This document shows, piece after piece, positions 1 to 8,325 of a DNA stretch of 64,000 bases. Source of the DNA: Cryobacterium cryoconiti (GTDB taxonomy: Bacteria; Actinomycetota; Actinomycetes; Actinomycetales; Microbacteriaceae). A program made the position numbers and the translations under genes. Each line of letters starts with the position of its first letter. Within the stretch, counting starts at the first letter, position 1. Below the pieces are notes generated by a model. The model saw only the letters and a list, made by a program, of their open reading frames with translations. It searched no databases and was not told the origin of the DNA. The DNA lies in assembly GCF_004403065.1 (NCBI RefSeq), contig NZ_SOHA01000014.1, positions 1 to 64,000 of the forward strand, given 5' to 3'.

Positions 1-1
1 C

Positions 2-1888
2 GCCGGCGCCGCCTGGGGCCAGCGCACCGGCGCCGAGCGCGCCGCCGTGCTGCACCGGGCCGGGCTCGCGCTCGCCGCGAACCGCGACCGTCTGATCGAG
101 GTGATGGCCGCCGAAACCGGCAAGACCATCGCCGAGGGTGACCCGGAGGTCAGCGAGGCGATCGACTTCGCCCACTACTACGCTGAACGCGCCCGCGACC
201 TGGACGCCGTGCAGGGCGCGATCTTCGTGCCCGCCAGGCTGACCGTGGTCACCCCGCCGTGGAACTTCCCGGTCGCCATCTCGGCCGGCGGCGTGCTCGC
301 CGCGCTCGCCGCCGGATCCGGCGTGATCGTCAAGCCCGCCAAGCTCGCCCAGCGCTCCGGCGCCGTCATGGTCGAGGCGCTCTGGGAGGCCGGCGTGCCA
401 CGCGACCTGCTGGTGCTGGTGGACCTCGCGGACCGCGAACTCGGCACCCGCCTGATCTCGCACCCGGCTGTCGACCGGGTCATCCTGACCGGGGCCTACG
501 AGACCGCGCAGCTGTTCCGCAGCTTCCGCGAAGACCTGCCCCTGCTGGCTGAGACGAGCGGCAAGAACGCCATCATCGTCACCCCCTCCGCCGACCTCGA
601 CCTCGCCGCCGCCGACGTCATCAAGAGCGCGTTCGGGCACGCCGGGCAGAAGTGCTCCGCCGCGAGCCTGGTCATCCTGGTCGGATCGGTCGCCCGGTCG
701 GAGCGTTTCCTGAGTCAGCTGACGGATGCCGCGACCTCCCTCCGCGTCGGACGGCCCGCCGACCCGGTCACCCAGATGGGTCCGCTGATCGAACCGGCCG
801 AGGGCAAACTGTTGCACGCCCTCACCACGCTCGGCGTCGGCGAGCGGTGGCTGGTCGAGCCCGAACAGCTCGATGAGTCCGGCGCCCTGTGGTCGCCGGG
901 CATCCGCACCGGGGTTCTGCCCGGCTCCTACTTCCACCTGACCGAGTTCTTCGGCCCGGTGCTCGGAGTGATGCACGCGCGCAACCTGGCCGAGGCCATC
1001 CGGTTCCAGAACGCGGTCGACTACGGCCTGACCTCGGGGCTGCACTCGCTCGACCCGGCGGAGCTGGCCGAGTGGCTGGAGACCATCGAGGCCGGCAACC
1101 TCTACGTGAACCGCGGCATCACGGGCGCGATCGTGCAGCGGCAGCCCTTCGGCGGCTGGAAGCGGTCGGCCGTGGGCCCGGGCACCAAAGCCGGCGGTCC
1201 GAACTACCTGTACGGGTTCGGCAGCTGGGTGAGCGATCCCGGCCGCAACAGCTCGACACTGCACCTTCGGGGTCTCGACCAGAGCGTCACCGACCTGATC
1301 GAAGCAGCCCAGACCGTGCTCGACTACGCCGACTTCGACGTGCTGCGCCGGTCGGCGCTCAGCGACGCGCTGGCCTGGCGCGACGAGTTCGGCGCCGTGA
1401 AGGACGCCTCGGACCTCGGGCTCGAACGCAACCTGTTCCGCTACCGCCCCCTGCCCGTCACCGTGCGCCTCTGCGAGGACGGCACGCTGTCCGACCTGCT
1501 GCGGGTGATCGCCGCGGCCACCGTGTCGACGGCGCGGTTCGAGGTGTCCAGCGCGATCCCGGTGCCGCCGATGGTGCGCAACGTACTCGCCGAGCGCGAG
1601 ATCACGGTCACGGTGGAGAACGACGCCGAATGGCTGGAGCGGGCGGCGGCCGGTGGCATCCGCACCAGTCGGGTGCGACTGATCGGCGGGGACCGTCTGC
1701 ACGGAGCCCAGGCGGCGGCGTCCAGCCTGGCCCGCGCCCTCGGCGGCAGCCCGGATGTGGCCGTCTACGCGCACCCCGTCACCCAGGCCGGCCGGGTCGA
1801 GCTGCTTCCGTTCCTGCGTGAGCAGGCGATCTCGATCACGGCGCACCGCTTCGGCAACCCGAGCACCCTCTCCGAGGGGATCATCTAG
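2..1888 (+). CDS. putA: PutA C-terminal part: L-glutamate gamma-semialdehyde dehydrogenase (5' end outside window)
   Basis: This enzyme oxidises glutamate-gamma-semialdehyde (P5C) to glutamate with NAD, the second step of proline catabolism. The reading frame is open from base 2, so the gene begins upstream; the GTG at 47 is internal. The aldehyde dehydrogenase signature is complete: the catalytic glutamate lies in LLAETSGKN (codon at 551) and the catalytic cysteine in GHAGQKCSAAS (codon at 653). The PFGGWKRS motif near 1147 is typical of the PutA dehydrogenase domain. About 200 residues follow the catalytic core, as in long actinobacterial PutA proteins. The proline dehydrogenase domain is presumably upstream, so a split gene with a separate prodh cannot be excluded. 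proC, the opposing biosynthetic step, lies at 54.3 kb in this window. Confidence 0.93.
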   Translation, partial: AGAAWGQRTGAERAAVLHRAGLALAANRDRLIEVMAAETGKTIAEGDPEVSEAIDFAHYYAERARDLDAVQGAIFVPARLTVVTPPWNFPVAISAGGVLAALAAGSGVIVKPAKLAQRSGAVMVEALWEAGVPRDLLVLVDLADRELGTRLISHPAVDRVILTGAYETAQLFRSFREDLPLLAETSGKNAIIVTPSADLDLAAADVIKSAFGHAGQKCSAASLVILVGSVARSERFLSQLTDAATSLRVGRPADPVTQMGPLIEPAEGKLLHALTTLGVGERWLVEPEQLDESGALWSPGIRTGVLPGSYFHLTEFFGPVLGVMHARNLAEAIRFQNAVDYGLTSGLHSLDPAELAEWLETIEAGNLYVNRGITGAIVQRQPFGGWKRSAVGPGTKAGGPNYLYGFGSWVSDPGRNSSTLHLRGLDQSVTDLIEAAQTVLDYADFDVLRRSALSDALAWRDEFGAVKDASDLGLERNLFRYRPLPVTVRLCEDGTLSDLLRVIAAATVSTARFEVSSAIPVPPMVRNVLAEREITVTVENDAEWLERAAAGGIRTSRVRLIGGDRLHGAQAAASSLARALGGSPDVAVYAHPVTQAGRVELLPFLREQAISITAHRFGNPSTLSEGII

Positions 1889-2074
1889 CGGCGATCATCC
1901 GCCCCGGGTCTCCGCCCGCACGGCGGCGGCGGCCCGGAAGGCTAAAATGAGTCCTTGGCGGTCGCAGTCTGCGGTCGGCCGTGCCCAGCAGGAGTACGGA
2001 CAACAGTCAGGCTTCAGGTGCAGGATGGCCGGGGCCGTGGTTGCCACTGCTGCAATTCGACAGGGGAACCACAG

Positions 2075-3097
2075 TTGGACGGTAACGCAACGACGACGCA
2101 CCGGAACGTCGTTCTGCTCTCGGTGGCGAGCGAGCTCGCCCCGCAGATCACCACGTCGGTGGACATCGACCGTCGCTTGCAACCGGCCCTGAAACGACTC
2201 AAACTGCCGAGCGGGCTGCTCCAGCGGGTGGCCGGCGTGCACGAGCGGCGCAACTGGGCTCCCGGCCAGGCCTTCGACGACGCGGCCGTCACGGCCGGCA
2301 AGCGCGCCCTGGCCGCGGCCGGCATCGAACCGGGCCAGGTCGGCCTGATGATCAACACCTCGGTGACCCGCAAGCATCTCGAACCCTCCGTCGCCGTGCG
2401 CATCCACCACGGTCTCGGACTGCCCTCCTCGGCCACGAACTTCGACATCGCGAACGCCTGCCTCGGCTTCGTCAACGGCATGACCCTGGCTGCCCAGCTG
2501 ATCGACTCCGGCCAAATCGACTACGCGGTGATCATCGACGGCGAAGACGCCGACGAGATCCAGACCAACACCATCGAACGGCTCGGCCGGCCGGACATCA
2601 GCCGCAAGGATTTCATGAGCGAGTTCGCGAGCCTGACGCTCGGCTCCGGGGCGGCCGCGGCCGTGCTCGGGCGGGCCGACCGGCATCCGGAGGGCCACCG
2701 CATCCTCGGCGGCGTCACCCGGGCCGCGACCCAGTTCAACGGACTCTGCGTCGGCAGCGTCGACGGCATGTTCACCGACGCGAAGGCACTGCTGAAGGGC
2801 GGCATGGAGCTCGTCGTCTCGGCCTGGACCGAGGCCAAGCGCGACTGGAACTGGTCGGGCATGGACCGCTACATCCTGCACCAGGTGTCTGATGTGCACA
2901 CCAACGCCATCGTGAAGGCGACCGGGCTGGACCGCAGCCGGGTGCCGCTCACCTACCCTTTGTTCGGCAATGTGGGTCCCGCGTCGATCCCGATCACCCT
3001 CGCCGGGGAAGCCGGCACCCTCAAGCGCGGCGACCGCGTGCTCCTGATGGGCGTCGGCAGCGGCCTCAACACGGCCATGATGGAACTCGCCTGGTGA
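2075..3097 (+). CDS. oleA: OleA, thiolase-superfamily acyl-CoA head-to-head condensing enzyme
   Basis: OleA joins two fatty acyl-CoAs in a non-decarboxylative Claisen condensation to a 2-alkyl-3-ketoacyl product, the first step of long-chain olefin synthesis. I chose the TTG at 2075 because AGGGGAA lies 8 bases before it and the resulting 340 residues match the family length; an upstream ATG at 1955 would add 40 unlikely residues. The catalytic triad is visible as Cys129 (FDIANACLGF), His269 (YILHQVSD) and Asn299 (FGNVGPASIP), with spacing close to characterised OleA. The resemblance to FabH is general, but the downstream OleB, OleC and OleD homologues decide the assignment. The stop overlaps the oleBC start (GTGA). 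A possible -10 (TAAAAT, 1943-1948) would give a leader of about 120 bases. Confidence 0.9.
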   Translation: MDGNATTTHRNVVLLSVASELAPQITTSVDIDRRLQPALKRLKLPSGLLQRVAGVHERRNWAPGQAFDDAAVTAGKRALAAAGIEPGQVGLMINTSVTRKHLEPSVAVRIHHGLGLPSSATNFDIANACLGFVNGMTLAAQLIDSGQIDYAVIIDGEDADEIQTNTIERLGRPDISRKDFMSEFASLTLGSGAAAAVLGRADRHPEGHRILGGVTRAATQFNGLCVGSVDGMFTDAKALLKGGMELVVSAWTEAKRDWNWSGMDRYILHQVSDVHTNAIVKATGLDRSRVPLTYPLFGNVGPASIPITLAGEAGTLKRGDRVLLMGVGSGLNTAMMELAW

Positions 3098-5967
3098 ACC
3101 TCGGCCCTGCCCCCGTGTCCTACCGCCTCCCGCGTGCCGCCGCGACGCCGGCGCCCGCGACCCTGCCGCCTGCCGGGCTGCCGGGGATGGACGCCGCGTT
3201 CTCCCGGCTGGTGCCGGTCGTGTCGGGGGCGTCCGGGCATCCGGTCACCCGCACCTGGCACCTGCTCGACAACGGCGACCGCCTCGCCGAACTGGGCGTC
3301 ACCCCCGTGGGCACGGTGCTCTGCGTGCACGGCAACCCGACCTGGTCCTACCTGTGGCGCGAGTTCGTGACGGCGGCGACGGATGCGGCCGCCAACGGCG
3401 GCGAGGCCTGGCGCGTGATCGCCGTCGACCAGCTCGAAATGGGCTATTCCGAACGATCGGGTGCCCGGCGCCCGCTTGCCATGCGCGTGCGGGACCTCGG
3501 TGAACTGACCGACACGCTGGGACTCTCCGGCCCGGTGGTCACCTTCGGGCACGACTGGGGCGGCTCGATCTCGCTCGGCTGGGCGCTCGACCACCCGGAA
3601 CTGCTCGCCGGGGTCATGCTGCTGAACACGGCCGTGCACCAGCCGGAGGACGCTCCCGTGCCGGCCCCGCTGCGGCTGGCCCTGCGGAGCAGCGTGCTCG
3701 GGCGTGGAACCGTGGCCACGCCGGCGTTCCTGGAGACGACGCTGGCGCTCGCGCACCCGCCGCTGCCGACCGCGGTCAAGCAGGCCTATCGCGCGCCGTA
3801 CCGCGGCGCGGCCCGGCGCGGCGGCATCGGCGCGTTCGTGGCGGACATCCCGGTGCCGGACGCACATGAGAGCGCGGCCGAACTGGCCCGGATCTCCGGC
3901 GGCATCCGTGACCTCGTCGTGCCGGCCCTGATGCTCTGGGGCCCCACCGATCCGATCTTCAGCGACCGCTACCTCGACGACCTTCTGGACCGGCTGCCGC
4001 ACGCCGACGTGCACCGCTTCGAGGGTGCCGGGCACCTCGTGATGGAGGACGTCGACTACGCCGCGGCCGCGCTCACCTGGCTCGGCGACCGTGGGCTGCC
4101 CGCAGACGCCTCCGCCGGTGGGGTTCCCGTTCCGGTCGAGAGTGCCCGTTCCGCCGGGCACTCTCGACCGGAACGGGCACACTCGGGCGCGCGGGGCGAG
4201 GGCGAGGGCGAGGGTGAGGGCGAGGGCGGCTGGGCGGCCGCCGGGCAGTATCCGCTCTGGCACTACCTCGACGAACTGCAGAACAGCGACGAGACCGCGC
4301 TGATCGACATGGCCCCGCCTGGTGGCGGCGCGCCCCGCGTCGTCAGCTGGCGGCTGCTCTCCCGGCGCGTGAGGCAGCTCGCCTGCGGCCTCGACCGCCT
4401 CGGTGTGCGCAAGGGCGACCGTGTCTCGCTGCTGATCCCGCCCGGAGCCGATTTGACCGCGGTGCTCTACGCCTGCGTGAGGATCGGCGCGATCGTGGTG
4501 GTGGCGGATGCCGGCCTCGGCCTGCGCGGGCTGACCCGCGCCGTGCGCGGCGCCCGCCCCGACCATGTGATCGGCGCCGCCCCCGGGCTGCTCGCCGCCC
4601 GGGCCCTCGACTGGCCCGGCCAGAAGATCTCCGTGGCGCGGTTTCCCCGCGCCGCGATGCGCGCCCTCGACATCTCCGCCACCCTCGCCGAGCTGATCGC
4701 GCTCGGCGTGGACGAGGAACTGCCGCCGCCGCCGGAACCCGGTGACACGGCCGCCGTGCTGTTCACGTCCGGCTCGACCGGTCCGGCCAAGGGCGTCGTC
4801 TACACGCACGGCCAGCTCGCCGCGGTCAGCCACGCGCTGTACGCGCAGTACGGCGTGGGCCGTGGCACCGGCCTGGTGGCCGGTTTCGCCCCGTTCGCCC
4901 TGCTCGGGCCGGCACTCGGCGCCCGTTCGGTGACCCCCGACATGGACGTGACGAAGCCGAAGACGCTGACCGCCGCATCCGTGGCCGCCGCGGTGGCCGC
5001 CATCGACGCGACCGTGGTGTTCCTGTCGCCCGCCGCGCTGGCGAACGTCGTCACCACCGCCGACAGCCTCACCGCCGCCGACCACGCCAGTCTTGCGGGC
5101 GTGGAGTGCTTCCTCTCGGCCGGCGCCCCGGTCTCCGAGCCACTGCTCGCCGCGGCGGCCCGGCTGATGCCGGCGGCCTCCGCACACACGCCCTACGGCA
5201 TGACCGAGGGGCTGCTGATGGCCGACATCACCCTCGACGGCATCCGCGAGGCGCTGGCCACGCGCCCACTGACTGACCCGACGTCGGCATTGTCGTCGGT
5301 TGGGTCGGCTGTCGCGTCGTCGACCCCGACGGATGTCCCGGCCGGCCCCGGCGGGGTCTGCGTCGGCCGCGCGACGGCGACCACGCGCATCCGCACGAGC
5401 GCCCTCGACGCCCGGGGCCGTGCCACCGGCGAACTGTCCGAGGTTGCCGGCGTCACCGGCGAGATCGTGGTCTCCGCGCCCCACGTCGAAGACCACTACG
5501 ACCGCCTGTGGCTGACCGACCGGGCCGCCCGCCGCGGCGCCGTGCCCGGCGAACGCTGGCACCGCACGGGCGACGTCGGACACCTCGACACGGCCGGACG
5601 ACTCTGGGTGGAGGGCCGCCTGCCGCACGTGATCACGACCGCGGCCGGCGTGCTCACCCCGGTCGGCCCCGAGCAGCGCGTCGAGTCCGTCGCCGCGGTG
5701 GCCCGGGCCGCCGTGGTCGGGATCGGCCCGGCCGGCACCCAGCAGGTGGTGGTCGTGGTCGAGACCGTCACGCCGGCCCGCCGGGTCGCGCTGGCCGACC
5801 CCGAGCTGGCCGCCGCCGTGCGCGCCGCCGCGGGTCTTCCGCTGGCCGCGGTTCTGGTCGTGCCGCACCTGCCCACGGACATCCGTCACAACTCGAAGAT
5901 CGACCGCACCCGGCTGGGCCGCTGGGCCGGCGGCATCCTCTCCGGTGCCCGGATGACTCGCCCGTGA
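3094..5967 (+). CDS. oleBC: OleBC fusion: beta-lactone decarboxylase plus beta-lactone synthetase
   Basis: This 957-residue protein fuses two steps of olefin synthesis. Residues 1 to about 335 are an alpha/beta-hydrolase of the haloalkane-dehalogenase type (OleB), with nucleophile Asp154 in FGHDWGGS and His314 in GAGHLVMED. Residues from about 385 are an AMP-binding enzyme (OleC) with the phosphate-binding loop TSGSTGPAKG starting at residue 558 and the TGD motif near residue 827. OleC closes the beta-hydroxy acid to a beta-lactone and OleB removes CO2 to give the cis-olefin. OleBC fusions are known from Actinobacteria. The linker (about 340-385) is odd: it contains an in-frame palindromic repeat (4126-4177) and five Gly-Glu repeats (4195-4224). 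GTGA overlaps link it to oleA and oleD. Confidence 0.92.
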   Translation: MNLGPAPVSYRLPRAAATPAPATLPPAGLPGMDAAFSRLVPVVSGASGHPVTRTWHLLDNGDRLAELGVTPVGTVLCVHGNPTWSYLWREFVTAATDAAANGGEAWRVIAVDQLEMGYSERSGARRPLAMRVRDLGELTDTLGLSGPVVTFGHDWGGSISLGWALDHPELLAGVMLLNTAVHQPEDAPVPAPLRLALRSSVLGRGTVATPAFLETTLALAHPPLPTAVKQAYRAPYRGAARRGGIGAFVADIPVPDAHESAAELARISGGIRDLVVPALMLWGPTDPIFSDRYLDDLLDRLPHADVHRFEGAGHLVMEDVDYAAAALTWLGDRGLPADASAGGVPVPVESARSAGHSRPERAHSGARGEGEGEGEGEGGWAAAGQYPLWHYLDELQNSDETALIDMAPPGGGAPRVVSWRLLSRRVRQLACGLDRLGVRKGDRVSLLIPPGADLTAVLYACVRIGAIVVVADAGLGLRGLTRAVRGARPDHVIGAAPGLLAARALDWPGQKISVARFPRAAMRALDISATLAELIALGVDEELPPPPEPGDTAAVLFTSGSTGPAKGVVYTHGQLAAVSHALYAQYGVGRGTGLVAGFAPFALLGPALGARSVTPDMDVTKPKTLTAASVAAAVAAIDATVVFLSPAALANVVTTADSLTAADHASLAGVECFLSAGAPVSEPLLAAAARLMPAASAHTPYGMTEGLLMADITLDGIREALATRPLTDPTSALSSVGSAVASSTPTDVPAGPGGVCVGRATATTRIRTSALDARGRATGELSEVAGVTGEIVVSAPHVEDHYDRLWLTDRAARRGAVPGERWHRTGDVGHLDTAGRLWVEGRLPHVITTAAGVLTPVGPEQRVESVAAVARAAVVGIGPAGTQQVVVVVETVTPARRVALADPELAAAVRAAAGLPLAAVLVVPHLPTDIRHNSKIDRTRLGRWAGGILSGARMTRP
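4126..4177. repeat. 52-bp palindromic repeat (copy A) inside the oleBC linker
   Basis: Two perfectly complementary 23-base arms (4126-4148 and 4155-4177, starting CCCGTTCCGGTCGAGAGTG) flank a 6-base loop (TTCCGC). The copy at 24819-24870 has an identical left arm, one difference in the right arm, the same loop size, and the same trailing CACACTCG. Here it is translated as about 17 residues between OleB and OleC. Confidence 0.9.
4195..4224 (+). repeat. Hexanucleotide repeat encoding (Gly-Glu)5 in the OleBC linker
   Basis: Five copies of GGCGAG (one GGTGAG) encode residues 368-377 as alternating Gly-Glu. It directly follows the palindrome and probably forms a flexible acidic hinge. Such short repeats can change length by slippage without breaking the frame. 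Confidence 0.85.
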
Positions 5968-6932
5968 GGGTGCTCGTCACCGGGGCCAGCGGCTTCCTCG
6001 GCCGGGCCGTCGCGGCCGAGATCGCGGCCGCCGGGCACGAGGTGCGCACGTTCCAGCGCCGCCCGTCGGGCGTGCCCGGCGTCACCGACCTGCTCGGCTC
6101 GGTCACCGTGCCGGCCGAGGCCCGGCTCGCCGTCGCCGGCATGGACGCGGTCGTGCACCTGGCCGCCAAGGTGTCCCTCGCGGGCAGTCCGGCCGATTTC
6201 GTCGCCGTGAACGTGGGCGGCACCCGCTCCCTGCTGGCCGAGGCCACGGATGCCGGAGCCTCCCGTTTCGTGTTCGTGTCCTCGCCCTCGGTGGCCCACG
6301 CCGGGGCATCCATTGTCGGCAGCGACGCCGACCCGGCCGACCCGGCCCGCGCTCGCGGGCCCTACGCCCGCACCAAGGCCGAGGCCGAACTGCTCGCTCT
6401 CGCCGCGGACTCGGCGCGCCTGCGCGTGGTCGCCGTGCGCCCGCACCTGGTCTGGGGCCCCGGCGACACCCAGCTCGTGGCCCGGATCGTGGAGCGCGCC
6501 CGCGCCGGGCGCCTGCCGCTGCTCGGTCACGGCGCCGCCCTGATCGACACCACCTACATCGACAACGCCGCCTCGGCGATCGCCGCCGCCCTCGAGCAGG
6601 CCGACGCCGTGCACGGCAACTCCTACGTGATCACGAACGGCGAGCCGCGGCCGGTCGCCGAGCTGCTCGCGGGGATGTGCCGGGCCGCGGGCGTGCCGGC
6701 TCCGGCCTGGCGGGTGCCGGCCGGCGTCGCCCGCGGTGCGGGGGCGCTGATCGAGGCGGCCTGGGCCGTCCGCCCGGGCGTCGACGAGCCGCCGATGACC
6801 CGGTTCCTGGCCGAGCAGCTCTCGACCGCGCACTGGTTCGACCAGCGCCGCACCCGGACCGAGCTCCGCTGGACCCCCGCGGTGAGCCTCGATGAGGGCT
6901 TCCGCCGCCTGGCCGCGTCGTACGACCGCTAG
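5964..6932 (+). CDS. oleD: OleD, NAD(P)H-dependent 2-alkyl-3-ketoacid reductase
   Basis: OleD reduces the OleA product to the 2-alkyl-3-hydroxy acid that OleC then lactonises. The GTG at 5964 overlaps the oleBC stop (GTGA), giving 322 residues; the open frame extends further upstream, but only this start places the Rossmann motif TGASGFLGRAV at the N-terminus. The extended-SDR catalytic tyrosine and lysine are Tyr134 and Lys138 in GPYARTKAE, and VFVSSPS supplies the conserved serine region. It is the last gene of the ole cluster and is followed by a hairpin at 6952-6983. Confidence 0.9.
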   Translation: MRVLVTGASGFLGRAVAAEIAAAGHEVRTFQRRPSGVPGVTDLLGSVTVPAEARLAVAGMDAVVHLAAKVSLAGSPADFVAVNVGGTRSLLAEATDAGASRFVFVSSPSVAHAGASIVGSDADPADPARARGPYARTKAEAELLALAADSARLRVVAVRPHLVWGPGDTQLVARIVERARAGRLPLLGHGAALIDTTYIDNAASAIAAALEQADAVHGNSYVITNGEPRPVAELLAGMCRAAGVPAPAWRVPAGVARGAGALIEAAWAVRPGVDEPPMTRFLAEQLSTAHWFDQRRTRTELRWTPAVSLDEGFRRLAASYDR

Positions 6933-6951
6933 CCGACTCTCGCCGTCTCTG

Positions 6952-6983
6952 CCGAGAATCGCCTTTCTGCGGGCGAGTCTCGG
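6952..6983. terminator. Imperfect hairpin between oleD and the convergent GntR gene
   Basis: CCGAGAATCGCC (6952-6963) pairs with GGCGAGTCTCGG (6972-6983) with one mismatch. The following GCAAACAGCGACTCTCG resembles the tail of the palindrome at 11816-11863 (ACAAACGGCGACGCTCG), so the two look related. No T-tract is present; a terminator role is inferred from position. Confidence 0.5.
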
Positions 6984-7018
6984 TGCAAACAGCGACTCTC
7001 GCCAGGGGGAACCGCTTC

Positions 7019-7381
7019 CTACGAACGGATGCCCAGGGCCGTCCGCACGATCACCAGCGCTTCATCCGTGGCCAGCCCGAGTGAGCGCACCCGCTCGGCG
7101 TAGGCGACCGCGGCCAGCTGCGCCTGCCGGTGTGTGGCGTCCCCGGTCGCGGCGATGAAGGAGCCGAGGCGTCCGCGGGTCTCGATCACCTCGTCCGTTT
7201 CCAGCTCCCGGTAGGCGCGCGCGACCGTGTTCGGCGCCAGGCCGAGGTCCTCGGCGAGCCGGCGCACGGTGGGCAGCTTGTCGCCCGGCGCCAGCGTGCC
7301 GGCGCGCACCCCCTCGATCACCTGCACCCGCAGTTGCTCGTAGGGCGGGGTGGGGGAGTGCTGGTCGATGACGAGTTGCAT
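7019..7381 (-). CDS. GntR-family (YtrA-type) transcriptional regulator
   Basis: A 120-residue protein with an N-terminal winged helix-turn-helix of the GntR type (YEQLRVQVIEGVRAG, then VRRLAEDLGLAPNTVARAYREL) and only a short helical C-terminal part, the form called YtrA. Such regulators usually control adjacent ABC transporter genes. I prefer the ATG at 7381, which has AAAGGA eight bases upstream; an ATG nine bases earlier (7390) has no room for a ribosome site. It is divergent from the FetB-like permease gene at 7508, which may be its target, although the intervening -10 fits a constitutive promoter. The ligand is unknown. Confidence 0.85.
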   Translation of the reverse strand: MQLVIDQHSPTPPYEQLRVQVIEGVRAGTLAPGDKLPTVRRLAEDLGLAPNTVARAYRELETDEVIETRGRLGSFIAATGDATHRQAQLAAVAYAERVRSLGLATDEALVIVRTALGIRS

Positions 7382-7495
7382 GCCGGACATCCTTTGTGTG
7401 CGTTACGTACCAAGCTAGCCGTGATTCACCCGCTCTCGCAGTCGGAAGGGCAGTGCCGAACAGCGGTGCGGGGCCGAACGGATGCGGCGGCTCGC

Positions 7496-7501
7496 TAGGC
7501 T
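7496..7501 (+). promoter_or_regulatory. -10 hexamer TAGGCT, six bases before GTG 7508
   Basis: The spacing to the start codon implies a leaderless transcript of the FetB-like gene. Confidence 0.5.
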
Positions 7502-7507
7502 CGATAC

Positions 7508-8281
7508 GTGACCTGGCTCCGCGACCTCCCTGCCCAGCTGGCCGGGCTGGCGCCGACCCTGCTGGGCGTCGTGCTGCTCATCGCGATCGTCACGCTGGTG
7601 TTGCGGACGTACCGGGTGCCGCATCCGTTCGCTCCGGCGCTCGCCGTGCTGCGCGGAGCCCTGCAGCTCGCCGCGATCAGCCTGATCCTCAGCGGCATCA
7701 TCTCCGACCCGTTCTGGGTCGGCGTGGGCCTCGTGGTCATGTTCACCGCGGCGGTCGGCACCGTCACCCGCCGGATCGGCGCTACCCGCCGCCACGCAGC
7801 CTGGGTGGCCGCCGCGATGGGACTCGGGGTCCTGGTCACCCTCCTCGTGGTCTTCGGCACCGGAGCGCTCGAGTTCACGCCGCGCTACGTGTTGTCGTTC
7901 GGCGGCATCATCATCGGCAACGCCATGTCGATCGCCACGCTCTCCGGCCGACGCTTCACCGAGGGCGTCACCGAGCACTGGGAGGAGGTCGAGGGCTGGC
8001 TGGCCCTCGGCGCCACCCCGCGCCAGGCCACCCGGGAGCTCGCCCGCCGAGCGGTGTACTTCGCCCTGATCCCCTCCACCGACCAGACGAAGACCACCGG
8101 GCTGGTCACGCTGCCGGGGGCCTTCGTGGGCGCCATCTTCGGCGGGGCGTCGCCGCTCGAGGCCGGCCGGTTCCAGATCGTGGTGCTGGCCGGCATCCTC
8201 TGCGCCGGATCGATCGCCGCGGTGACCCTGATCCATCTGCTCGCCCCGGTGACTCGTCGCCCGGTCCCTGTCCCCGGCTAG
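7508..8281 (+). CDS. FetB-like (UPF0014) ABC transporter permease
   Basis: A 257-residue membrane protein with about seven hydrophobic segments. The cytoplasmic loop GATPRQATRELARRAV and the segment TLPGAFVGAIFGGASPLEAGRF are the hallmarks of the FetB/YbbM permease family, which with an ATPase (FetA) exports iron in Escherichia coli. No ATPase gene lies nearby, so either it works with a partner encoded elsewhere or acts differently. GTG at 7508 follows a -10 hexamer by six bases, with no Shine-Dalgarno sequence. The neighbouring GntR gene runs the other way. The iron-export role is family knowledge; substrate here is unproven. Confidence 0.85.
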   Translation: MTWLRDLPAQLAGLAPTLLGVVLLIAIVTLVLRTYRVPHPFAPALAVLRGALQLAAISLILSGIISDPFWVGVGLVVMFTAAVGTVTRRIGATRRHAAWVAAAMGLGVLVTLLVVFGTGALEFTPRYVLSFGGIIIGNAMSIATLSGRRFTEGVTEHWEEVEGWLALGATPRQATRELARRAVYFALIPSTDQTKTTGLVTLPGAFVGAIFGGASPLEAGRFQIVVLAGILCAGSIAAVTLIHLLAPVTRRPVPVPG

Positions 8282-8325
8282 CGCCCCGTGCCCCGCGCTC
8301 GGCGGGTTTCGGCGGCCCAGTGCCG

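Noticed and set aside
1955-2074. Longer N-terminus of OleA from ATG 1955
   Set aside because: The extra 40 residues are Cys/Gly/Arg-rich and unlike OleA, while TTG 2075 has a good ribosome site and gives the family length.
2953-5889. 978-codon open frame antisense to oleBC
   Set aside because: It mirrors the GC-phased codons of the coding strand, has a His/Gly/Arg-rich composition and no recognisable domain; oleBC is certain.
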